Below, one piece after another: positions 9,244-17,004 of a stretch of DNA of 32,690 bases (position 1 is its first letter; the number at the start of each line of letters is the position of its first letter). Origin of the DNA: Phycisphaerales bacterium (GTDB taxonomy: Bacteria; Planctomycetota; Phycisphaerae; Phycisphaerales; SM1A02); the NCBI GenBank assembly GCA_013003065.1, contig JABDLI010000258.1, positions 1-32,690 of the forward strand. Reading direction: 5' to 3'. The position numbers and the translations under genes are program-made. The notes under the pieces are model-generated. The model saw only the letters and a list, made by a program, of their open reading frames with translations, did not search any database and was not told where the DNA came from.

Positions 9244-10875
9244 TCACTCTCCAGCCGCCGCCGGCGCAGAACCGGGCGTCTCGGACAACGCTGCCAGCAT
9301 ACGCGTCGCCGATGCGCGGTAGTGGGCATAGCGGGCTGCGTCGGTGCGTGACCGCTCGCGGGCCTGCGCGACGGTCTGCAGCAGCGGCACCGCTCGGTCG
9401 CCCCGTCCCCGCTGCGCGAGCGACGACGCGAGGTCCAGACGTGAGCGATGATCGTCGGGGTTCCTTTCGATCGCGCGACGCCAACTCCGCTCGGCGCCCG
9501 AGACATCACCCAGCGTCCAGCACGCCGACGCCATGCACACGGCATGATCGGGCGCCGTCAGCAGGCCCCACCGTGCGCAGAAGGCGAGATGCATCCGGGC
9601 GTCGCCGGCGGCGTGCCGGAGAACGGCGGGGTCGGCGCCGCGTTGGTAGGCGAGGGTCGCCTGGCTCAACGCGCGGCGTCCGCGGACTTCGTGAGAGCGG
9701 ATCAGGGCGGAGTGGATCACGAAAACCCAGATCATGACGGCGATCAGCGCGAACCCCCGCCCGGCCGGCGTGACGTTCCTCTTCCGCTTGAGCTGGAAGC
9801 GATTGAACCGGACGTGCTCGGACCAGACGAGACGCGTACAGAGGACGGCGAGGTAGGACAGGATGCCCGCGGCCGCCAGGGACAGCAGGAAGGGCCCGAG
9901 GCCGTACAGTCCGCGGAACGTGACGAGCGTGCCGATGAACACGGCCGCCATGAGCATGTCTTCGGCAAGGGTGAAGTCGTACGGAATCCGGCGCCGCGCG
10001 GGGCGGAACGACGTGAGGAGCGACGGGCGGGTCCAACCGTATGAAAGTGCGTTCTCGGGGCACGCGCTCACGCAGTCGAGGTCCTTCAAGCACGCCGAGT
10101 CGACCACGCGTCCGTGGAGCGCGACCTCTTCGTGCACCCGGATGTGGGAGTCACAGACGCCAGTGCAGACACCGCACGACGTGCACTTGTCCGGGTCGAC
10201 CCGGATCCGCCCCGGCGCGACGCGATCCATGATTCCGAAGATCGCGCCGTAGGGGCACACGTACTGGCAGAACGAACGTGTCCCGAGGACGTACACGATC
10301 AGGAATCCGCAGACCAGGAACGTGAGCCCCGTCACGCCGAGCCCCGGGAGGTTCCGCCAGAAGTCGTCGGTGACGAACGACGCCCAGCCGCCGGCGTCAT
10401 CCCGCAGATGAAGGGCCGGCAGCGGCTGTCCTTCGATCAGCTTTCGCACGTGCGGCCACACGAACATGTACAGCATCGCGGCCGGCGCGACGAACCGCAG
10501 GACACGCGACCGCACCGGCTTCGCCCGAATGCGGGCCTTCCGGAAGATCCAGCCGCACAGGTCCTGGAGGGCGAGGATGTGACATCCCCACGAGCAGAAG
10601 AACCGGCCGAACACGGCGACCGAGACCACGATGAGCGACATCAGCACGAACCCGGCGGTCACGATCCCGAGTTCGAGCGTGTGCATGACCTCGTTCAGCT
10701 CGAGGGGGGCGAGCGTCGTGCCGGCGTAGCACCAGTGGGCGATGTGCAACGCGATGAGGACGTGTACGGCGATCAACGACGCCGCGCGCCAGCGTCCGTA
10801 ATGGCGTCGCGGACGGGCCGGAGCCTCGCCATCCGACGCAGGGAGCTGCGGCAACGAAATCGTGCGTTGTGACAT
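9244..10875 (-). CDS. NapH/CcoG-like membrane 4Fe-4S polyferredoxin with C-terminal TPR-like region
   Basis: FCSWGCH, FCQYVCPYGAIFG, CTSCGVCTGVCDSHIRVH, CVSACPENALSYG; several TM segments; C-terminal TPR-like helices. Confidence 0.85.
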   Translation of the reverse strand: MSQRTISLPQLPASDGEAPARPRRHYGRWRAASLIAVHVLIALHIAHWCYAGTTLAPLELNEVMHTLELGIVTAGFVLMSLIVVSVAVFGRFFCSWGCHILALQDLCGWIFRKARIRAKPVRSRVLRFVAPAAMLYMFVWPHVRKLIEGQPLPALHLRDDAGGWASFVTDDFWRNLPGLGVTGLTFLVCGFLIVYVLGTRSFCQYVCPYGAIFGIMDRVAPGRIRVDPDKCTSCGVCTGVCDSHIRVHEEVALHGRVVDSACLKDLDCVSACPENALSYGWTRPSLLTSFRPARRRIPYDFTLAEDMLMAAVFIGTLVTFRGLYGLGPFLLSLAAAGILSYLAVLCTRLVWSEHVRFNRFQLKRKRNVTPAGRGFALIAVMIWVFVIHSALIRSHEVRGRRALSQATLAYQRGADPAVLRHAAGDARMHLAFCARWGLLTAPDHAVCMASACWTLGDVSGAERSWRRAIERNPDDHRSRLDLASSLAQRGRGDRAVPLLQTVAQARERSRTDAARYAHYRASATRMLAALSETPGSAPAAAGE

Positions 10876-10895
10876 GCAGGGCGTCCCGGCGCCGG

Positions 10896-11052
10896 CTAGG
10901 TCCTGTTTGACGGCTCAGGATTCGCCGGAATGCGGTGCTTTCCGTTCTGGCAAGGAGGGGCCGTATTTCACGATACAGCGAGCTTCGGCGACGCCGTCCA
11001 GAGCGGGAATGACCGCGCTCCGACGGATTCTGAGCCGTCAAACAGGACCTAG
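10896..11052. mobile_element. MITE-like element, 157 bp, 23-bp perfect terminal inverted repeats
   Basis: CTAGGTCCTGTTTGACGGCTCAG at 10896 and its exact reverse complement CTGAGCCGTCAAACAGGACCTAG ending at 11052; imperfect complementarity continues for about 32 bp inward. Confidence 0.75.
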
Positions 11053-12869
11053 ACGCACGGGCCCCAGTTCGACAGCATGATGAGCAGATCGGTGAAGCCG
11101 ACCGCATCGTCACCGTCGAGGTCCTCCGCGCAGTCGGGACACGGCCCCCACGATCCGAGCAGCGACAGGAGATCGAAGAACCCGACGTCGCCGGAGCCGT
11201 CGAGGTCGGCCCCCGAGGGACAGGCGGTGACGAGGAGATCGACCGACTCCATGAGGTGACCGAAGTCCGGCGCCTGCACGTCCGCGAGCGGGTTGCCGTG
11301 CCCGTCCTCGGTCCAACCCTTCGCCTTCGTCAGGAACCGGAAGGCGCGGCGATAGATGAGCCGCGCGCGAACGTCGATCGCGCCGCCGCTGTCGGGCACG
11401 GCGAAACGGTACTCCGTCGTGTCCGTCACGAGGGCCGGAAGGCGACTGTCGAAGGTGATGCCCGTGGCGTCGGTGAAGAAGGTCGGCCCCTCGCCGTCGG
11501 CGTTGTGGTTGACCTTGGCGAAGAACTTCCCTGGCAGACCGGCGTAGTCGCCCTCGTCCGGAGAGCCGACGCCGCCAAGCTCGTGCACGACCTGCTTGCC
11601 GGTGTGGGTCAGTGGCCCCGTCTCGTGCGTGGCCTCGACGAGAAGAATCATGTTCCGGACCGTCACCCCGGTCGGCAGATGGTGCCCCGTATACGCGTTG
11701 GTCACGTCCACCGTGACCAGCAGCTCGTCCCCGGCGACCGTCGCCTCGACCTCCAGATCGGCGGCGTTGTCGAGGTACGCGGGGGTCGTGCCGCGAATGT
11801 CGTGGTCACGGAGCGACCCGGCCGGCCGGGTGAGCGGTGGGAAGAGGATCTCACACGCCTGCGTCTCCTCGTTCGTCAGCATGTGGCAATCGAGGCAGCT
11901 CGCATGCAGCGGCGACGCGGGATCGGCGTACGGGGTGTCCACCCATTCCAGGTACGTGGGCTCCGAGATGACGCCGTCGAACGTGTGATCCTCGTGAATG
12001 TCGTTCTTGTCCTGATGACACGCGCCGCACACTTCGGCCGCCAGTTGCGGTTGGTACGACGCGCGCATGAACCCCGGCGACTCCACGTAGTCGACGTCGC
12101 CGAGCAGGCCGTACTGCACCTGGGTGTGTCCCGGCGCCGGACGGGTCAACGTCAACGCCCCCTCGATGATGCCGGGGTAATTGATGTTCTCGACGTTGAC
12201 GCTCGCGATCTTGTGGCACGTCTCGCAGGAGATGCCGTGGCTGGAGACGGCCGAGGGATAGGTCGCGTCCGACGGCGTCTCCATCGGTGCGAACGGCTCG
12301 GCCAGCCAGCGTTCCGGCTGGTGGCACGCCGCGCACTCCGAGGCGGGGTTGGTGGGCGCGAAGACCGAGTCGCGGGTGTAGACGAACCCACCGTCGCCCC
12401 CTGGCGTGCCGTCGCCGTTGTAGATGTCGTGCAGCCACGTGTTCAGACCGGCCCGCTGCATCGGCGAGTCGGACCAGGCCGCGAGCTGGTTCGGATGACA
12501 GAAGCCGCATTGGTCGGGGGTCAGGAGCGTGTACCCGGGATCATCGGCGGGCGGCACGGGGGCGAGCGTGACATCCAGGTCGGCCGGCACCCCCTCGTAC
12601 GTCGTCGAGCGGTTGAAGTAGCCGACAGCCGCGGCGACGATGACGGAGCCTGCCTCGTCCGGGATCGCGAGGGTGTAGTTTCCGGACGCGTCGGTCACCG
12701 CGCGGATCGACGTCGTCTGGAGCGTCACGAGCGCGCCGGCGATGGGCTGCAGCGTGTCCTCGTCGCGAATGACCCCGCTGACGGTCACGTCGGCGAAGGC
12801 GTGCGTGGTGGCGGTCAGCCCGCCGAGGAGGGCGAGGGCCCGGCCCGCTCGCATCGTGCTTGAAGACAT
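11049..12869 (-). CDS. Secreted multiheme cytochrome c with N-terminal carboxypeptidase-regulatory-like domain and C-terminal dockerin-like repeats
   Basis: Five CxxCH motifs (CGFCH, CAACH, CETCH, CGACH, CLDCH); VSGVIRDEDTLQPIAGALVTLQTTSIRAVTDASGNYTL; tail DLDGSGDVGFFDLLSLLGSWGPC...DLDGDDAVGFTDLLIMLSNWGPCV. Confidence 0.88.
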   Translation of the reverse strand: MSSSTMRAGRALALLGGLTATTHAFADVTVSGVIRDEDTLQPIAGALVTLQTTSIRAVTDASGNYTLAIPDEAGSVIVAAAVGYFNRSTTYEGVPADLDVTLAPVPPADDPGYTLLTPDQCGFCHPNQLAAWSDSPMQRAGLNTWLHDIYNGDGTPGGDGGFVYTRDSVFAPTNPASECAACHQPERWLAEPFAPMETPSDATYPSAVSSHGISCETCHKIASVNVENINYPGIIEGALTLTRPAPGHTQVQYGLLGDVDYVESPGFMRASYQPQLAAEVCGACHQDKNDIHEDHTFDGVISEPTYLEWVDTPYADPASPLHASCLDCHMLTNEETQACEILFPPLTRPAGSLRDHDIRGTTPAYLDNAADLEVEATVAGDELLVTVDVTNAYTGHHLPTGVTVRNMILLVEATHETGPLTHTGKQVVHELGGVGSPDEGDYAGLPGKFFAKVNHNADGEGPTFFTDATGITFDSRLPALVTDTTEYRFAVPDSGGAIDVRARLIYRRAFRFLTKAKGWTEDGHGNPLADVQAPDFGHLMESVDLLVTACPSGADLDGSGDVGFFDLLSLLGSWGPCPDCAEDLDGDDAVGFTDLLIMLSNWGPCV

Positions 12870-13167
12870 CGTTCGGCTCCTTTCCGGCTTCGGCCCACCC
12901 GCGGGAAGGCCCCACCGGCATTCTCGTCACCGGGAGGACCGTCGCAACTTGATAATGAAATTATGACCATTTATTCTTTTTAGGAGTCCGCAGAGACCGC
13001 AGACGACGCGGATTCCCGCCCCCGGGCGGGCCGCACCGGGGCAATCCGGGCCCCGGCAACCCGGACCCGCGCCGAGCCCGACGCGTCCGGCGCGTCCGGC
13101 GTCTGCCTCCCCGGGACGTGACACCCTCCGCCGGCCGGGGCATCATGGAAGATCAAGGAGACATGTC

Positions 13168-13569
13168 ATGCGTCAAACGCCCGGACTGCCCGACGCGGAG
13201 CCCGTCATCCCGGCCGAGTCCTTGGAGCGTGATCCCGACGACCTCGTGTTCGTCGGCCTGCGTGGTCACGTCGCCGCGCTCGCGCGGGACACCGGCGAGA
13301 TCGTCTGGAAATGGAAGTCGCCGAAGGGCAGCAACTACTGCAACATCCTCCTGGACGGGGACTGCGTGCTCGTCGGCATCTACGGGTACCTGTATTGCCT
13401 CGACGCGGCCACCGGCGCGCTCCGGTGGCACAACCCGCTCAAGGGATTCGGCATGGGCGTCACGAGCCTGGCGACGCGTCGCAGTGGCAACAGCACCGTG
13501 GCTCAGCAGGCAGCGGCGGCCGAAGCAACGACGGCCGCAGTCGCGACCTCGGCCGCGGCGGCGTCCTGA
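13168..13569 (+). CDS. Short PQQ-like beta-propeller repeat protein with Ala/Thr-rich tail
   Basis: LVFVGLRGHVAALARDTGEIVWKWKSPKGSNYCNILLDGDCVLVGIYGYLYCLDAATGALRWHNPLKG; AAGGAG about 14 bp upstream of the ATG. Confidence 0.75.
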   Translation: MRQTPGLPDAEPVIPAESLERDPDDLVFVGLRGHVAALARDTGEIVWKWKSPKGSNYCNILLDGDCVLVGIYGYLYCLDAATGALRWHNPLKGFGMGVTSLATRRSGNSTVAQQAAAAEATTAAVATSAAAAS

Positions 13570-13576
13570 TCTCGGC

Positions 13577-14800
13577 TCAGTCCGTGACCCTGACCCGGAT
13601 CGTCCGGCCCACCGCGTCGAACATGCTGCGCAGCTCGTCGTAGTCGGGATGACGCATGCGGAGCCAGGCGTTGGCCATGTACCCGGCTTCGATCGGCTGC
13701 GTCGGCGTGCCGGGCGGCGGGAAGTGGCCGTCGATGATCCACTCGCGGTACGCGTGCTCAACGGCCTCGCGTCCCTCGTAGCCGGCGATGCGGCCATCCG
13801 CCTCCGGCCGGAGGGCAACGATGCCCGCGGCGAACGCGCGGGAGGGGCGTCCCTCGACCGTCCCGTGCGTCACCGCGTGCGCCCAGTCGCGGTACAGGTC
13901 CATGCCGTTCGCCGCGGAGTAGACGTCCCACGTTCCCACGCCCGGCGGACGGCAGCCGACCTCCGAGAACTTCAGCCCCTTGGGTCCGAAGAACCACTCC
14001 ATGTGGACGGCGGAGGTGCCGATGCCAAGCTCGCGGATGACCGTGCGTCCCAGTCGACGCACCTCCTCGTACGCCGACGCGTCCATCCGGTTGGTCGTGA
14101 TGAGATACGGCGACACCGAGCGTGTGCGCATCGCCTCCAGCACGCCCGGGTAGTAGTGCGATATGAAGTCGTGCACGACCTCGCCGTCGACGCACAGCGT
14201 GTCGTAGAAGCCCTCGTGCCCCTCGATGAACTCCTCCGCGGCGACGGAATGCCCCTGGCTGATGCCGTGGCTCTCGATCGCGCGGCCGAGCGCATCGTCG
14301 TCGTCGATCCGTTCGGTGCCCGCGGCGCCCGCCCCGCTCCGCGGCTTCAGGATGATCGGGTAGCCGACCGCGTGCGCAAACGCCCGCGCCTCCTCCGGCG
14401 AGGCCACCCCGGCCGACTGCGCGCACGGAACGCCCGCGGCGCGGAGCGTCTCCTTCATGGCCGGCTTGTCGCGGCAGAGGTACGCGGTCCGGACGGAGGT
14501 GCCGGGGATGTGCGTCGCTTCCCGCACCTTGGACACCGGCAGAATGTGGGCTTCAACCGTTGCCTCCAGCCGATCGACCCACTCCTGCCCCTGCACGTGA
14601 CGCACCGCCGCCAGCATCGCCTCTTCGTCGCACACGGAGCGCACGTGCACGTATCCGTAGAGACGATCCCGCACCGATGACGGCAGCGACTCCGTCGGCA
14701 CCTCGCCGATCCCGGTGACCCGCGCCCCGACGGATGCCAGGGCTTCCGCGAACCGGGACTGGTTGGCGGGAAAGGATGGCTCGACGAACAGAACATGCAT
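13577..14800 (-). CDS. ATP-grasp domain ligase (ATP-grasp A)
   Basis: CRDKPAMKETLRAAGVPCAQS, GYPIILKPRSGAGAAGTERI, HMEWFFGPKGLKFSEVGCRPPG. Confidence 0.88.
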   Translation of the reverse strand: MHVLFVEPSFPANQSRFAEALASVGARVTGIGEVPTESLPSSVRDRLYGYVHVRSVCDEEAMLAAVRHVQGQEWVDRLEATVEAHILPVSKVREATHIPGTSVRTAYLCRDKPAMKETLRAAGVPCAQSAGVASPEEARAFAHAVGYPIILKPRSGAGAAGTERIDDDDALGRAIESHGISQGHSVAAEEFIEGHEGFYDTLCVDGEVVHDFISHYYPGVLEAMRTRSVSPYLITTNRMDASAYEEVRRLGRTVIRELGIGTSAVHMEWFFGPKGLKFSEVGCRPPGVGTWDVYSAANGMDLYRDWAHAVTHGTVEGRPSRAFAAGIVALRPEADGRIAGYEGREAVEHAYREWIIDGHFPPPGTPTQPIEAGYMANAWLRMRHPDYDELRSMFDAVGRTIRVRVTD

Positions 14801-14810
14801 GGCGATCGAC

Positions 14811-14818
14811 GTTATACC
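14811..14818. promoter_or_regulatory. Candidate symmetric bidirectional -10 (GTTATACC / GGTATAAC)
   Basis: Near-symmetric TATA core between divergent starts at 14800 (-) and 14819/14828 (+). Confidence 0.4.
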
Positions 14819-14827
14819 ATGGACCCC

Positions 14828-15772
14828 ATGCCCCCCATCGTCCTGCTCGGCCCCCAGCGTTTGCGTCCGATGCTCCGCGAGGCAGCGGAGGCAATCGGTG
14901 GGCCCGCGCGAATCGCAGCCATCACGGGGGGGTGGGAGGAGCGGGAGCTCGAGGACGACGAGCTAACGCAGCACTTCGACGGGCCCGTCGTGAACCTCCG
15001 GCTCCACCACCGCCTCGAGACGATGCTCGCCGACGACCCCGAGCTCATGCGTCATCTGCACCGGCGGCAGGATCGCCTCCAGCGGCGACGCGATCTCTAT
15101 CACATCCGGCTCGCCCACGCCCTCGACGCCGCCCGCGAGCTGCTGCGGCTCCCCGGGACGCATCGCGATCTGGAAGCGGCGCGGGAGGACGCGATCCGGA
15201 CCGTCCACGCGATCGACGATCACCACGTGGAACGCGTCCAGGATCTCGACCGGGCGTTCAAGGAGGACTTCGACGTCGGCGCTCGCCCCGCCCTCGCCTA
15301 CCACCGCCAGGAGCTCGCCGAGATGCTCGGTGCGTGCGACGCGATCGCGATCGCCGGTGGACACGTCGGGCGGCTGCTCGAGCAGCTTCGACTCTTCGAC
15401 CTCGGGGCGGCGCTCGGTGCGCGGCCGGTGATCGCCTGGTCGGCCGGTGCGATGGCGCTGGGCCGGCGGGTCGTCCTCTTCCACGACGCGCCGCCGCAGG
15501 GCCCGGGCGATGCGGAGGTCCACGACGTCGGGCTCGCGCGTTACGACGGTTTTCTCCCGCTGCCGCACGCGCGGCACCGGCTGCGGCTCGATGATCCGGT
15601 GCGGGTCGGCCTGTTCGCGCGGCGGTTTGCCGAAGTGCGGTGCGTGGCGATGGACGAAGGCGCCCGGCTGCTCGTCACCGAGGATGGCCTCCAGCACGCA
15701 ACCGGCTGCCGCTGGCTCCAGCCCGACGGTACGGTCGTCGACACTCCGGCGACGAGCGGGGCCCCGGCGTGA
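14828..15772 (+). CDS. Peptidase S51 / cyanophycinase-like (type 1 glutamine amidotransferase-like) protein
   Basis: ACDAIAIAGGHVGRLLEQL...RPVIAWSAGAMALGRRVVLFHD: S51-type nucleophile elbow SAGAMAL. Start 14828 or 14819. Confidence 0.7.
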   Translation: MPPIVLLGPQRLRPMLREAAEAIGGPARIAAITGGWEERELEDDELTQHFDGPVVNLRLHHRLETMLADDPELMRHLHRRQDRLQRRRDLYHIRLAHALDAARELLRLPGTHRDLEAAREDAIRTVHAIDDHHVERVQDLDRAFKEDFDVGARPALAYHRQELAEMLGACDAIAIAGGHVGRLLEQLRLFDLGAALGARPVIAWSAGAMALGRRVVLFHDAPPQGPGDAEVHDVGLARYDGFLPLPHARHRLRLDDPVRVGLFARRFAEVRCVAMDEGARLLVTEDGLQHATGCRWLQPDGTVVDTPATSGAPA

Positions 15773-16908
15773 TCTCCGCCACCCGTCAACTCCGCCGCGA
15801 TCTGGAGACCGATCCCACGATCGTCGATCGCCTGGCGGCCGCCAAACGCATTCCGCTGACCGACGGCACGACGACCACGTTCCTCTATCGCGGCGAGGCG
15901 GACGAGGTGCTGCTTCGCCACTTCATCTACGGCCTGCCGACGACGCAGCGTTTCGAACGGATCGGCGGCACGGACGTGTGGTCGTGCGTGATGGAGCTGC
16001 CCGAGCGATCGCGGGTCGAATACAAGATCCAGGTCACCCGGAACGGCCAGTCCCAGCTGATCCGCGACCCGCTGAACCCCCGCCTGGCGCGGGACCCGTA
16101 CGGCGCCAACTCGGTCTGCCACGGTCCCGGCTACGAGACGCCGGCGTGGACGATCGCCGACGAGGAGGCGCGCCCCGGCACGCTCGCACCGCTGACGCTG
16201 GAGAGGACGGTCTTCGGCGAGCCGCGTCACGTGACCGTCTACGAACCCCCCCGCTTTCGCCCGACCCGCCGGTATCCGCTGCTCATCGTCCACGACGGCG
16301 AGGAGTTCGTCGAGTATGCCAACCTCAAAGTCGTGCTCGACAACCTCATCTACCGGCTCGAGATCCCGCCGATGATCGTGGCGCTGACCCAATCACCGCG
16401 GCGGCTCGACGAGTACGCGGCGAGCGAGCAGCACGCGCGGTTCATCGGGGACGATCTCCTGCCGCGGCTGGAGTCGGAGTACCCGCTGCTCCCCGATCCG
16501 TCGGCCCGCGGGCTGATGGGCGCGAGCTTCGGTGCGGTCGCGGCCTTCTCGGCCGCGTGCCACGAGCCGGAGGCGTTCGGGCGGCTCCTGCTTCTGTCGG
16601 GGTCGTTCGCGTTCTCCGACATCGGCGACGACCACGGACGCAGCCCCGCCTTCGACCCCGTCGCGCGGTTCGTCAACGCATTCCGCGACACGCCGCGGCG
16701 TGTCACCGATCGGGTCTTCCTGGCGTGCGGCACCTACGAGTCGTTGATCTACGAGAACCGGTCGCTGCTGCCCCTCCTCCAGAGCGCGGGCATGGAGGTT
16801 CGGTACCGCGAGGCCCGGGACGGCCACAACTGGATGAACTGGCGTGACCGGCTGCGCGAGGGCCTGGCGTGGCTCTTCCCCGGGCCCCTCTGGCTCGTCT
16901 ACGAGTAG
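15769..16908 (+). CDS. Esterase (Fes/EstA-like alpha/beta hydrolase) with N-terminal E-set/CBM48-like domain
   Basis: TTTFLYRGEADEVLLRHFIYG...VWSCVMELPERSRVEYKIQV E-set; LLIVHDGEEFVEYANL; GLMGASFGAVAAF nucleophile elbow. GTG start overlaps upstream stop (GTGA). Confidence 0.82.
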   Translation: MISATRQLRRDLETDPTIVDRLAAAKRIPLTDGTTTTFLYRGEADEVLLRHFIYGLPTTQRFERIGGTDVWSCVMELPERSRVEYKIQVTRNGQSQLIRDPLNPRLARDPYGANSVCHGPGYETPAWTIADEEARPGTLAPLTLERTVFGEPRHVTVYEPPRFRPTRRYPLLIVHDGEEFVEYANLKVVLDNLIYRLEIPPMIVALTQSPRRLDEYAASEQHARFIGDDLLPRLESEYPLLPDPSARGLMGASFGAVAAFSAACHEPEAFGRLLLLSGSFAFSDIGDDHGRSPAFDPVARFVNAFRDTPRRVTDRVFLACGTYESLIYENRSLLPLLQSAGMEVRYREARDGHNWMNWRDRLREGLAWLFPGPLWLVYE

Positions 16909-16938
16909 GCCCGAGGCCGGCTCCTCCGGACGGCACCG

Positions 16939-16968
16939 TTGTGACGGACCGCGGCGCCCCACTATGAT
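16939..16968 (+). promoter_or_regulatory. Candidate sigma70-type promoter TTGTGA-N18-TATGAT
   Basis: TTGTGA at 16939-16944, TATGAT at 16963-16968, upstream of ATG 17005. Confidence 0.4.
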
Positions 16969-17004
16969 CGGGGCCCCGGAGACCCTCCGGGCCCCGGAAT
17001 CGCC

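Noticed and set aside
12951-12969. Canonical Fur box
   Set aside because: Only the first hexamer (GATAAT) matches well; kept only as an AT-rich inverted repeat of unknown function.
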